Shown in pieces: positions 1 through 10,179 of a stretch of 25,124 nucleotides of DNA; positions within the stretch are counted from its first letter, which is position 1; the number at the start of each line of letters is the position of its first letter. A model generated the notes under the pieces. It saw only the letters and a list, made by a program, of their open reading frames with translations. It was not told the origin of the DNA and did not search any database. A program made the position numbers and the translations under genes. This stretch comes from JBFJKD01 sp041601945. GTDB taxonomy: Bacteria > Pseudomonadota > Gammaproteobacteria > Pseudomonadales > Porticoccaceae. The stretch covers positions 1 to 25,124 of the forward strand of contig JBFIHG010000036.1 in the NCBI GenBank assembly GCA_041601945.1, written 5' to 3'.

Positions 1-1
1 A

Positions 2-205
2 TTTAATTTACCTTGGTGGGATCGCCTGTTTGGGACCTATCGAGCACAACCCCGTGCGGGACATCTGGGTATGAACATTGGTATTCACCACTACCGGGAT
101 ACTCGCTCCGTATCCTGGTTGCCGGGCATTTTGCTATTGCCGTTGCGCGGCAAGGTTACCAGTTACGCGATTAATCGAAGAGAGTGGGGAGGCGATGGTG
201 AATAG
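2..205 (+). CDS. Fatty acid hydroxylase / sterol desaturase family protein, C-terminal end (partial)
   Basis: Only the last 67 codons are in the window; the gene starts upstream. The visible end contains WWDRLFGTYRAQP followed by GHLGMNIGIHHYRD, the usual closing segment of the fatty acid hydroxylase superfamily (membrane di-iron enzymes that hydroxylate or desaturate lipids or sterols). The His-rich metal clusters would mostly lie upstream of the window, so substrate and activity cannot be judged. The reading frame is open from base 2 to the TAG at 203-205. The stop overlaps the next start (ATG at 195) by 11 nt, so the two genes are probably co-transcribed and translationally coupled. Family recognition is from the conserved C-terminal motif only. 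Confidence 0.75.
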   Translation, partial: FNLPWWDRLFGTYRAQPRAGHLGMNIGIHHYRDTRSVSWLPGILLLPLRGKVTSYAINRREWGGDGE

Positions 206-1160
206 CGTATGGGGGCGCGTGACGGTTGGTCTGCTGTTGGCAGCTGCCATCGTTGTTGCGTTTTTTTACCGCGACAACATTAACCTGGCCACGCTGGATA
301 ATTGGGTGAGTGACGCCGGCCCGTTGGCACCCCTGTGGTTTGTGCTGATCTACGCGGCGGCGACCGTACTGTTTGCGCCGGGTTCCATTTTGACCCTCGC
401 GGGCGGAGCATTGTTTGGACCCGTGCTGGGCACCCTGTATAACCTGACGGGCGCGACCCTGGGTGCCGCGCTGGCATTTTTGATAGCGCGCTATCTGGCG
501 GGAAACTGGGTGGCCAACCGCGCTGGGGGACGCTTGCAGCAGATGAGTGACGGCGTGGAGAAGGAAGGTTGGCGATTTGTTGCGTTTGTGCGACTGGTGC
601 CACTGTTCCCGTTCAATATTTTGAATTACGCCCTCGGTTTAACCCGTATCAAATTCGTACATTACCTGTTGGCGACCTATGTCTGTATGTTGCCCGGCGC
701 GTTGGCGTATACCTATCTGGGGTACGCCGGTCGCGAGGCGGTGGGTGGTGGTGGCGATCTGATTCAAAAAAGTTTGCTGGCGTTAGCGCTGTTGGCGGTA
801 GTGATATTCTTGCCACGTTTTATTGGGCGCCTGCGCGGGCCGCCGATGCTCGATGTGGGTGAATTGAAAAAGCGTCTCGAAGCGGGCGCGGACTTGCTGG
901 TGCTGGATGTGCGCAGTACGGCGGAGTTTACCGGCGAACTTGGGCATATTGCCGGCGCGATCAATATTACCATTGACGAGCTGCCCGCCCGGGTTGCCGA
1001 GCTCAGTGCCTGGCAAAATCGGACGGTTGTGGCCATGTGTCGCACTGATCGTCGCTCGAGCAAAGCGGTGGCGGTGTTGGCGGCAAACGGGTTTAGCGAT
1101 GTTGAAGTCGCTGCTGGGGGCATGACGCAATGGCGTGCAAAAGGTTATCCAGTGGCGTAA
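195..1160 (+). CDS. VTT-domain (TVP38/TMEM64, DedA-like) membrane protein fused to a C-terminal rhodanese domain
   Basis: 321 aa from the ATG at 195, chosen because GGGGAGG lies directly upstream; an open frame continues further upstream (to 78) but overlaps the preceding gene. Residues about 1-215 form a multi-spanning VTT/SNARE-associated domain, with the conserved loop FVRLVPLFPFNILNYALG. DedA/TVP38 proteins are inner-membrane proteins implicated in lipid flipping and envelope homeostasis. Residues about 225-321 form a rhodanese domain (LDVRSTAEF, then VVAMCRTDRRS) whose predicted active-site Cys is C282, so sulfur transfer is possible and the domain does not look like a dead homologue. 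The gene overlaps the hydroxylase upstream by 11 nt. Seen: both domains in one frame. Inferred: a membrane-tethered sulfurtransferase or sensor; substrate unknown. Confidence 0.88.
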   Translation: MVNSVWGRVTVGLLLAAAIVVAFFYRDNINLATLDNWVSDAGPLAPLWFVLIYAAATVLFAPGSILTLAGGALFGPVLGTLYNLTGATLGAALAFLIARYLAGNWVANRAGGRLQQMSDGVEKEGWRFVAFVRLVPLFPFNILNYALGLTRIKFVHYLLATYVCMLPGALAYTYLGYAGREAVGGGGDLIQKSLLALALLAVVIFLPRFIGRLRGPPMLDVGELKKRLEAGADLLVLDVRSTAEFTGELGHIAGAINITIDELPARVAELSAWQNRTVVAMCRTDRRSSKAVAVLAANGFSDVEVAAGGMTQWRAKGYPVA

Positions 1161-1287
1161 TTTTTGTATCCTGTTCGTTGTAAGCGCTTGAAATCGCTCC
1201 CTTGGTAGATGTCGCGGGAGTGGTGTTTACGCCGCATGTCCACCGGGCTAGACTCCCACCATTGCACAGGTAAACCAAGGTGGACAA

Positions 1288-2655
1288 ATGACGGTAAAAA
1301 TGAACGCACACATACCCTGGCGCGATAGCGACCGGCTGGCAGGTCGCTTGCAGCAGTTGGTAGATACTGAAAATGGCCTGCTCGATCCCCATATTTACCA
1401 GGATGAAGATATCTACCAGCTGGAGCTGGAACGGGTATTTGCCCGTAGCTGGTTGTTCCTCGCCCATGAATCGCAAATTCCCAACCCTGGCGATTTTTTT
1501 TCGACCTACATGGGCGAAGACCCAGTTCTGGTGGTGCGCCAAAAGGATGGGTCCGTCGCAGTGTTTATGAACCAGTGTCGTCACCGCGGTATGCGTTTAT
1601 GTCGCGCGGACGCCGGAAACTCCAAAGCGTTTACCTGTTCTTACCACGGTTGGGCCTACGATATCGCGGGCAACCTGGTGGATGTTCCCTTCGAGGAGCG
1701 GGCTTACGGCAAAGTTGATAAAGCGCAGTGGAGTCCGATTAAAGTGCCCTGCATCGACAGCTACAAAGGACTGATTTTTGGTTGTTGGGACCCACAGGTG
1801 CCACCCCTCGAAGAATACCTGGGTGACATGAAGTGGTACATGGATTTAATGTTTGATCGCGTTGAAGGCGGCACCGAAGCGGTGGGCGGCATCCACAAAT
1901 GGGTGATTGACTGCAACTGGAAATTTGCGGCGGAACAGTTTTGCAGCGACATGTACCACGCACCCTTCAGTCACATCTCGCCGGTTATTGCCGCCATGCC
2001 CCCGGGGGTCGATCCAGGCCAGGCGGCTTGGCCCATGGAAGGTCGCCAGTACAGCGACCCCAATGGACACGGCACCGGTTTTTTTCTGAACGCACCCGGG
2101 TTTCTTCAGGCGTTGCTGGGTGAAGAAGTGGCCACCTATTACGAGCAAACCTCGCGACCGGAAGCCATAGCGCGCCTCGGAGAGGTGCGCGGTGCACAAA
2201 TGGACGGCTCGCACATGACCGTGTTTCCAAGTTTGTCGTTCCTGCCCGCTATCAATACGCTGCGCGTGTGGCATCCCCGCGGGCCGGGGCAGATCGAAGT
2301 GTGGGCGCTGAGCATCGTCGACAAAAAGGCGCCGCCACAGGTTAAGGACGCTTATCGCAAAGCGGTGTTGCGAACCTTTAGCGCAGGCGGCACGTTGGAA
2401 CAGGACGACGGTGAGAACTGGACCGAAATTCAGAAAATTCTACGTGGACATAAGGCGCGGCAAACGCTGTTTAACGCGCGCATGGGGTTGGGTAACGAAC
2501 GTTACGATGATCCGGATTTGCCAGGAAAAACCAACTACGTCTATTCGGAAATGGCGGCGCGGGGTTTTTATGGCCGCTGGCAGCAGATGATGATGGCGGA
2601 CAGCTGGTCTGATCTCACCACCCAGCCGGACACGGGGGTTGCGAGTAATGCTTAA
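1288..2655 (+). CDS. Aromatic ring-hydroxylating dioxygenase, large (alpha) subunit, Rieske type
   Basis: 455 aa, the usual length for the alpha subunit of Rieske non-heme iron oxygenases, which add both atoms of O2 to aromatic or related rings. The N-terminal Rieske [2Fe-2S] motif is complete: C97-x-H99 and C117-x-x-H120 (CSYHGWAYD). The catalytic domain shows NWKFAAEQFCSDMYHAPFSH with bridging D221 and iron ligands H224 and H229; the third, acidic ligand fits EQDDGENW at D373/D374 by comparison with naphthalene dioxygenase. An AGGTGG element precedes ATG 1288. The stop overlaps the beta-subunit start, so this is an alpha-beta operon. No ferredoxin or reductase gene is adjacent, so electrons must come from proteins encoded elsewhere. 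The substrate cannot be read from the sequence. Confidence 0.95.
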   Translation: MTVKMNAHIPWRDSDRLAGRLQQLVDTENGLLDPHIYQDEDIYQLELERVFARSWLFLAHESQIPNPGDFFSTYMGEDPVLVVRQKDGSVAVFMNQCRHRGMRLCRADAGNSKAFTCSYHGWAYDIAGNLVDVPFEERAYGKVDKAQWSPIKVPCIDSYKGLIFGCWDPQVPPLEEYLGDMKWYMDLMFDRVEGGTEAVGGIHKWVIDCNWKFAAEQFCSDMYHAPFSHISPVIAAMPPGVDPGQAAWPMEGRQYSDPNGHGTGFFLNAPGFLQALLGEEVATYYEQTSRPEAIARLGEVRGAQMDGSHMTVFPSLSFLPAINTLRVWHPRGPGQIEVWALSIVDKKAPPQVKDAYRKAVLRTFSAGGTLEQDDGENWTEIQKILRGHKARQTLFNARMGLGNERYDDPDLPGKTNYVYSEMAARGFYGRWQQMMMADSWSDLTTQPDTGVASNA

Positions 2656-3205
2656 ACTGATTCCCGGTAGCGCGCTCCCCAATTCCGCGCCAATCACCCC
2701 CGAGTTGCAACAGGATGTCGAACAGTTTCTGTATCGCGAGGCCGCCTTGCTCGACAATCGCGAATTCGACGACTGGTACAGTTTGCTCACGGACGACATT
2801 CACTATTACATGCCGACGCGCTATACGCGCACCCGACGCGAAACGGCCAAGGAATTTTCACAACCCGATGAAGCGGCGTTATTTGACGAAGATAAGGCCA
2901 GCATGGGTCTGCGTATTCGTCGCCTGGCGACGGGGATGGCCTGGGCCGAGGAGCCGCCGTCGCGCACACGCCGCATGGTCAGTAATGTACAGATTTATGC
3001 CACGGATAGCGCCGATCAGTATGAGGTGGAGTGCTGTTTTATGCTGTACCGCAATCGCCTTGAGCGTCAGACGGATATCTATGTTGGCGCGCGTCGCGAT
3101 CTGTTGCGGCGCAGTGATAATGCTCACGGGTGGGTTATCGCCCGCAGGGTCATCGTGCTGGATCAGGGCATGTTGCTGGCCAATAATATGAGTATCTTTT
3201 TTTAG
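2648..3205 (+). CDS. Aromatic ring-hydroxylating dioxygenase, small (beta) subunit
   Basis: 185 aa from the ATG at 2648, which overlaps the alpha-subunit stop by 8 nt; a TTG three codons upstream (2639) is possible, but a G-rich stretch (2634-2638) serves the ATG better. The protein has the NTF2-like cone fold signature of beta subunits: an early YREAALLDNREFDDWYSLL segment, a central MGLRIRRLATGMAW segment, then RTRRMVSNV, and a C-terminal stretch rich in beta-strand residues ending ANNMSIFF. Beta subunits carry no metal and stabilise the alpha3beta3 hexamer. The overlapping arrangement ensures balanced expression with the alpha subunit. A hairpin about 45 nt past the stop probably ends the transcript. 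Confidence 0.92.
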   Translation: MLKLIPGSALPNSAPITPELQQDVEQFLYREAALLDNREFDDWYSLLTDDIHYYMPTRYTRTRRETAKEFSQPDEAALFDEDKASMGLRIRRLATGMAWAEEPPSRTRRMVSNVQIYATDSADQYEVECCFMLYRNRLERQTDIYVGARRDLLRRSDNAHGWVIARRVIVLDQGMLLANNMSIFF

Positions 3206-3251
3206 CGTTTGGCCGGCGTCTACCGCTGTGGCTGGAAGCGGTTGCGCGAGG

Positions 3252-3270
3252 TAAAACCCCGCGGGTTTTA
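3252..3270 (+). terminator. Probable intrinsic terminator after the dioxygenase genes
   Basis: A perfect hairpin: TAAAACCC, loop CGC, GGGTTTTA. The GC core is flanked by an A-run on one side and a T-run on the other, so it could stop transcription in either direction. It sits 47 nt beyond the beta-subunit stop. The U-tract is short (four T) and lies inside the stem, so efficiency may be modest. Confidence 0.6.
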
Positions 3271-3784
3271 ATGTTGCTGGTCACAAATGTAGTATCTAAA
3301 TTGGGTAAATAACCCGCGGTCTACATAAATCACGCTTTATTTTTTGTTTTCAGCATTGTCGGTCAGGTGGTGGAAAACGACACCAGTGTCGCCCATGTTT
3401 TTAACGTAAACTATTTTTTGTAAAAGTTTTGATGCGAAAAATATAGTAGCTTTTGCCCGGCGTTGTTGCCGGTGCGTTTGAATCAGGTGATACGGGTGCT
3501 GTTAATTTATTTGCGAGGGGTTGCGCTTAGCTGGCGATTTTCCAAACATTCATCGTAATATTTTTTTATTCCTGTAAGTCCAGTCAATTATTCCATTGCT
3601 AGTTAAAGTGCTTTCTCTAAAAAGCCATCAGACTTAATAATTCTTAACAAAAAAATAATCTCAAACCGCAATTCTTGCGTTCAGTGGCGCAAGATGCCTG
3701 AAATTCATAGATAAAACAAATGCATATATGTAATAATCGATGCGGTGTTGGCGAAATAAAATGTAAAAATCACCTGGCAAGCAA
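3271..3784. other. Long AT-rich intergenic region, no gene recognised
   Basis: Over 500 nt without a plausible coding frame, clearly richer in A/T than its neighbours. It holds two perfect small hairpins: CGACAC-CA-GTGTCG at 3378-3391 and CCGGC-GTTGTT-GCCGG at 3457-3472. The promoter for the membrane protein starting at 3815 must lie here, but several AT-rich hexamers compete and I cannot choose one. No transposase fragment, tRNA or known riboswitch was recognised. A small RNA is possible but not shown. Confidence 0.4.
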
Positions 3785-3814
3785 TTGTCGAATAAAAAAC
3801 GAGAGGAATCACCA

Positions 3815-5263
3815 ATGGATTACATCACGGGGTTTTGGGAACAATATGGTGGCGCGGTGGTAAATTTCGGTGTCGCGCTGGCCTTTTTATTAGGTTTCTA
3901 TATTGCGGCTCGTATAGTTCGCGCAATTATTAAAAAAGTTATGCTAAAAACCGAACTGGATAATCGCTTTGCCGAGACAGTTGGACTAAAAGACGGGTTT
4001 CCCGTTGAAAGTGTGGCCGGGGGTGTGGCGTTTTGGGTAATAATGACCTACGGCATTCTAACGTTTTTCGATAAGCTCAATTTACAAAGCGTAGCCCAGC
4101 CAATCGGTACGTTTCTCACTGAAATATTTGCGTTTCTTCCCAAGCTTGGGGCGGCGGTGGGGTTATTAATCATCGCCTGGGTTCTGGCGAGCTTGTTAAA
4201 ATTATTTATCAACAAACTGGCTGGCATGTTTGGTGTGGATAAACGCCTGAACGAGCTTGACGATACCGGCTCGGAAGAGTTTACCGTCAGCGACTCCCTG
4301 GCGACTGCCGGTTACTGGTTTGTCTTCCTGTTATTTTTGCCGATGATACTCGGTGCGCTGCAAATGCAGGGCCTGGTAACACCTTTGCAGGATATGTTCA
4401 GTAAAGTGTTTACCTATATGCCCAACATCGTGTCGGCGCTACTGATATTTGTGGTGGGGTCCTTTGTCGGCCGTATTGTGCGTAAAATTGTCGGTAGTTT
4501 ACTGGTAGCGGCGGGTGCAGACGGGCTGAGCGAAAAACTCGGCCTGCAGCAAAAAATATCCGCCCTGGTGGGTACGCTGGCATTTACCGTGATCATGTTG
4601 CTGGTGGTAGTACAGTCGCTGGACGCGCTGAAAATCGAAGCAGTGTCCGCTCCCGCTAAAAATATGATTGAGATGATCTTCCTTGCAGTACCGGGCATTA
4701 TTTCTGCGGTACTGGTAATCGCCATTTCCTATTTTGTCGGTAAATTACTCGCCGGATTAGTGAGTGATTTGCTGTCGTCCGCCGGGTTCAATAACGTGAC
4801 GGCTAAAATGGGCATTCGCGCGGAGCTAAAAAGAACGCCGAGCGAGTATGTCGGCAGTTTGGTTATGCTGGGCGTAATTCTGTTTGCTCTGCTTGGCGCA
4901 ACGGAGTTGCTGGGTTTTGAACCCCTGAGCAATATCGTTACCGATCTTATCTACTTCGCCTTCCAGGTGGTGCTTGGTGCGCTGGTGCTGGGTATCGGGA
5001 TTATTGTCGCCAACAAGGTGTTTGAAGTGGTGTCAGGCTCGGGGATGAGTCCAGTTGCTGGGCACCTGGCGCGCGCGGCAATTCTGGTTCTGGCTACCGC
5101 AATGGCATTGCGTCAAGTGGGTGTAGCTGAAGATATTATCAATCTGGCGTTTGGTTTAATGCTCGGCGCCCTGGCAGTGGGTGCTGCTATCGCCATCGGG
5201 TTGGGTTGTAAGGATATCGCCGGCCGCGAGGCGGAGAAGGTAATAGAAAAGCTGCGTAAATAA
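3815..5263 (+). CDS. Multi-TM conserved-TM-helix protein, MscS-related (CmpX-like), lacking the MscS beta domain
   Basis: 482 aa from ATG 3815, chosen because GAGAGGA lies about 7 nt upstream; the frame opens at TTG 3785 but that codon lacks a ribosome site. About eleven hydrophobic segments fill the protein. A unit of the form P-x-hydrophobic helix-G-x-F/L-V/A-G-R/K, followed by an amphipathic stretch and a G-(A/V/F)-(D/N) turn, recurs near residues 115, 205 and 295, for example YMPNIVSALLIFVVGSFVGR and AVPGIISAVLVIAISYFVGK. This is the conserved TM helix seen in CmpX-type proteins and beside MscS channels. The C-terminal helix (GALAVGAAIAIGLGCKD) resembles the pore-lining TM3 of MscS, but the protein ends soon after and has no cytoplasmic vestibule. 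Probable inner-membrane protein of envelope or osmotic stress; channel activity is inferred. Confidence 0.82.
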   Translation: MDYITGFWEQYGGAVVNFGVALAFLLGFYIAARIVRAIIKKVMLKTELDNRFAETVGLKDGFPVESVAGGVAFWVIMTYGILTFFDKLNLQSVAQPIGTFLTEIFAFLPKLGAAVGLLIIAWVLASLLKLFINKLAGMFGVDKRLNELDDTGSEEFTVSDSLATAGYWFVFLLFLPMILGALQMQGLVTPLQDMFSKVFTYMPNIVSALLIFVVGSFVGRIVRKIVGSLLVAAGADGLSEKLGLQQKISALVGTLAFTVIMLLVVVQSLDALKIEAVSAPAKNMIEMIFLAVPGIISAVLVIAISYFVGKLLAGLVSDLLSSAGFNNVTAKMGIRAELKRTPSEYVGSLVMLGVILFALLGATELLGFEPLSNIVTDLIYFAFQVVLGALVLGIGIIVANKVFEVVSGSGMSPVAGHLARAAILVLATAMALRQVGVAEDIINLAFGLMLGALAVGAAIAIGLGCKDIAGREAEKVIEKLRK

Positions 5264-5299
5264 TCGCGGTTACTGCGCCGCTTCAAGGCGCGTTAATAT

Positions 5300-5328
5300 G
5301 GGGGTTGTGATTACAACCCCCTTTTTTT
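5300..5328 (+). terminator. Rho-independent terminator
   Basis: A perfect 9-bp stem (GGGGGTTGT / ACAACCCCC) with a GATT loop, followed directly by seven T. It lies 37 nt after the stop of the multi-TM protein and ends that single-gene transcript. Confidence 0.95.
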
Positions 5329-5408
5329 GTGTCACAGTTATCGCATTCACTATTGCCTGTTAATTGAGGTGATATACAGATCGTCAACAAGCACCCACGG
5401 TAATAATT

Positions 5409-6914
5409 ATGGATCAGAGTATTTTGATTGGCGGTAACGACTCGGGACGCGTGTACCTCAACCCGCGCTATGCTAACCGCCACGGTCTGATTGCTGGCGC
5501 CACCGGTACCGGCAAAACGGTTACTCTGCAATGCCTGGCAGAGAGTTTTTCCGAGAGCGGCGTACCGGTGTTTGTGTCAGATATAAAAGGTGATCTGGCC
5601 GGCGTCAGTCAACCGGGTAAGGCGCATCCGAAGATCGATGAGCGGGTTACCAAGATTGGTATCGACAATTTCGTATTGAAGGGCTTTCCGGTTACATTCT
5701 GGGACGTGTTTGGTGAGCGGGGTACGCCCGTGCGCGCCACCGTGTCTGAAATGGGCCCACAACTGTTGTCCCGCCTGCTGGATTTAAATGAAACTCAGGA
5801 AAGTGTGCTAACGCTGGTGTTTCAATTTGCTGACGACGAGGGCTTGTTGCTACTCGACCTTAAGGATTTGCGCACCAGTCTGGAACATATCGCACAAGCT
5901 GGCAGCGATATGGGCATTGGTTATACCGTATCCAAAGCATCGGTAAACGCCATATTGCGCCGTTTATTGATGGTCGAACGTGAAGGTGGAAATATTTTTT
6001 TTGGTGAGCCTGGGTTGCTACTCGATGATTTTATCGCGCTGGACAAAAATGGACGTGGCATGATCAACATTCTGGCATCGGAAAAGCTGATTTTATCACC
6101 GCGTATATACACTACGTTTCTATTGTGGCTGCTATCGGAATTGTTTGAAAACTTACCGGAAGTCGGTGATCCCGAAAAACCAGTGATGGTATTCTTCTTC
6201 GACGAAGCTCACCTGTTATTTAATAATGCGCCGAAAGTGTTGCTGGAAAAAGTTGAACAGGTGGTGCGGCTGATTCGTTCCAAGGGGGTTGGCGTCTATT
6301 TTATTACGCAAAGCCCCAGTGATCTTCCCGACAGCGTGTTGGGTCAACTGGGCAATCGGGTACAGCATGCGCTACGCGCATATACCCCCAAAGATCAGAA
6401 GGCGGTGCGCGTAGCAGCGCAAACATTTCGGCCCAACCCAAAGCTCGATACGGAGCAGGTTATTACCGAACTAGGGGTGGGCGAGGCATTGGTATCCGTG
6501 TTGCAGGATAAAGGTGTGCCGACTCCAGTGGAGCGCATATTAATTCGTCCGCCCAGTTCGCGCATGGGGCCAGTGGATGATAACGAGCGCCAGGCTATCA
6601 TCAACAAAAGCCTGTTGCATCGACGCTATGCAACTCCCCACGATCCGCATTCCGCCCACGAGGAATTACTGGCCAGAGCCGAAGCTAAAGCGCGACGCGC
6701 AGACGAACAGCAACAAGCTGAACAGGCAGAAAAAGATCGGCAAAGTGAGCAAAATCAGGAGCGCGCCGACCAATCTCGAGTGAGATCTCGTCGTAGCTCC
6801 GGGAGCAACCGCCAGGGCCTGGGGGAGGCTTTTGCAAAAAGCGTAGCACGCAGTGTGGGCAGCACACTGGGGCGTCGTATTCTGCGCGGTATTCTCGGCT
6901 CCATATTAAAGTAG
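5409..6914 (+). CDS. HerA-like DUF853 family ATPase (YjgR-like)
   Basis: 501 aa. The N-terminus carries a Walker A motif, GATGTGKT at residues 30-37, within the typical opening LIGGNDSGRVYLNPRYANRH. Walker B is VFFFDEAHLLF with D265-E266. Segments such as SDIKGDLAG and VYFITQSPSDLPDSVLGQLG are characteristic of the DUF853/HerA-like C-terminal family, relatives of the hexameric HerA/FtsK motor ATPases. Residues about 415-470 are rich in Ala, Glu, Gln and Arg and look like a coiled coil; the last 30 residues form a hydrophobic/basic GR-rich tail typical of the family. E. coli YjgR is the known homologue; its role is unsettled, so a DNA-translocating function is only inferred. No strong Shine-Dalgarno precedes ATG 5409. 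It stands alone after a strong terminator. Confidence 0.93.
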   Translation: MDQSILIGGNDSGRVYLNPRYANRHGLIAGATGTGKTVTLQCLAESFSESGVPVFVSDIKGDLAGVSQPGKAHPKIDERVTKIGIDNFVLKGFPVTFWDVFGERGTPVRATVSEMGPQLLSRLLDLNETQESVLTLVFQFADDEGLLLLDLKDLRTSLEHIAQAGSDMGIGYTVSKASVNAILRRLLMVEREGGNIFFGEPGLLLDDFIALDKNGRGMINILASEKLILSPRIYTTFLLWLLSELFENLPEVGDPEKPVMVFFFDEAHLLFNNAPKVLLEKVEQVVRLIRSKGVGVYFITQSPSDLPDSVLGQLGNRVQHALRAYTPKDQKAVRVAAQTFRPNPKLDTEQVITELGVGEALVSVLQDKGVPTPVERILIRPPSSRMGPVDDNERQAIINKSLLHRRYATPHDPHSAHEELLARAEAKARRADEQQQAEQAEKDRQSEQNQERADQSRVRSRRSSGSNRQGLGEAFAKSVARSVGSTLGRRILRGILGSILK

Positions 6915-7013
6915 GCCGGCGCGGGTTTACTTGTAACTGCGTTTTAAAGTGCACTAAATGCAACAAAGATAATTGCAGGATTGACCATTGAATCCGATCC
7001 CAAAGAGGTGTGT

Positions 7014-7418
7014 ATGACCGGGCTGGATAAACGCATAGCGATTTCATTGTTGGGGCTGCGCCTGAGTATATTTTTGGTGATGCTGATGTGGACCATCGAT
7101 AAATTCGTTAACTCAGAACACGCAGTGGCGGTCTACGCAAAGTTCTATGGCATTGGTGGACTGGATAGCAGTGTTATGGCGACACTGGGTGCGATTGAAG
7201 TGGGCCTGTTGCTTTTGTTTGTGATTGGTTTCCAAAAACTGTATACCTATGGCGCAGTACTGTTATTGCATACGGTGTCCACCTTGTCTTCTTTTAATCA
7301 GTACCTGGCACCATTCGACGGCCCTAACCTGCTATTTTTTGCCGCATGGCCTATGTTGGCGGCTTGTATTGCTCTATTTCTGCTGCGCGAGCAGGATCGG
7401 CTCTTGGTGCTGGGTTAG
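7014..7418 (+). CDS. Small four-TM membrane protein, DoxX-like
   Basis: 134 aa from ATG 7014, preceded by AAAGAGG about 5 nt upstream; an in-frame TTG at 6981 extends the frame but has no ribosome site. Four hydrophobic segments are visible (roughly residues 10-28, 55-75, 80-97 and 108-126). The layout, with an early RLSIFLVMLMWTIDKF helix, a short loop and GAIEVGLLLLFVIGFQ, resembles DoxX/SURF4-type proteins, some of which act near respiratory quinones. No cofactor-binding residues can be named, so the family call is tentative. It follows the DUF853 ATPase by about 100 nt on the same strand, but no functional link is visible. Confidence 0.75.
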   Translation: MTGLDKRIAISLLGLRLSIFLVMLMWTIDKFVNSEHAVAVYAKFYGIGGLDSSVMATLGAIEVGLLLLFVIGFQKLYTYGAVLLLHTVSTLSSFNQYLAPFDGPNLLFFAAWPMLAACIALFLLREQDRLLVLG

Positions 7419-7490
7419 AAAGATTCTGCCGTACAACCTGTGGATTTTTGATAGTAGCTCGACGAGCGATGGCACAATAGCGAGGGTACT

Positions 7491-7883
7491 ATGCGTAACG
7501 TGTTAATTTTATTTGCCGCAGGCTGTGTGGGTGGCCTTGCCAATAGTTTAACTGTCTGGTGGTGCGGCGATCTGGGTATTACCCAGTCGTTCGGGGTAGC
7601 CATCGCGCCGTCGTTAAGCGCAGCCTGGTTGTATCCGCGCATCGTGTGGGGCGGTATCTGGGGCCTGTTGTTTTTGTTACCGTTCATTAATTCCCGGCCT
7701 TTGGTAAAAGGGTTACTGCTCAGTCTGTTGCCCACCGCGGTACAGCTATTTGTGGTTTTTCCACTACAAGTAAATAAAGGGATTGGCGGCCTGGAGCTGG
7801 GGTTATTAACGCCGGTGTTCGTAGTGATTTTTAATGGGGTATGGGGTGTGGTAACGGCGCTGACTATACGCTGGTCGCGGTGA
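7491..7883 (+). CDS. Small hydrophobic membrane protein of unknown function
   Basis: 130 aa; ATG 7491 has a GAGG element about 6 nt upstream. The protein is almost wholly hydrophobic, with probably four membrane segments. It begins with a Gly/Ala-rich helix (FAAGCVGGLANSLTVWW) and contains APSLSAAWLYPRIVWGGIWG, a pattern I associate with conserved hypothetical membrane proteins in gammaproteobacteria and cyanobacteria but cannot tie to a function. It follows the DoxX-like gene by 72 nt on the same strand and converges on the acetoacetate-CoA ligase gene. Confidence 0.75.
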   Translation: MRNVLILFAAGCVGGLANSLTVWWCGDLGITQSFGVAIAPSLSAAWLYPRIVWGGIWGLLFLLPFINSRPLVKGLLLSLLPTAVQLFVVFPLQVNKGIGGLELGLLTPVFVVIFNGVWGVVTALTIRWSR

Positions 7884-7964
7884 AACCCGTCAGCCAAGAT
7901 TGGCCAACACTTGTACTGTAACGCCCCACCTGTGTCACTAGCGGCACCCTGATAATAATATTTC

Positions 7965-9941
<1,977 letters not shown>

Positions 9942-10068
9942 GTGGATATTCCGTAGTCTGGTTGATTGGCGGGTATTATACTCGGTGACGGTTAGTCATT
10001 GTGGCTGGCTGGGTGGTAATCACGGTGGTGTTTTTCGTCTATGGCTACGAAATTTGCAGGAGATAAAG

Positions 10069-10179
10069 GTGAGTATTAACAAAAAGTCGGCAGCCATCAG
10101 GGGTAAATTAGTGACAGGCCCAACACACCGTTTGTGGACCTCAGCGGGTGGCACCTTCAATCGGGGCGCAGAACATTGA
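10069..10179 (+). CDS. Possible 36-aa leader ORF before the PepSY gene
   Basis: A GTG at 10069 is preceded by AGGAG with 6-nt spacing, one of the better ribosome sites nearby. The ORF ends at TGA 10177-10179, which overlaps a TTG (10176) in frame with the downstream PepSY gene as TTGA. This is the geometry of translational coupling. The peptide is basic and has no recognisable motif. It may be a real small ORF, or just the ribosome-loading site for the next gene. Conservation in relatives would decide. Confidence 0.3.
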   Translation: MSINKKSAAIRGKLVTGPTHRLWTSAGGTFNRGAEH

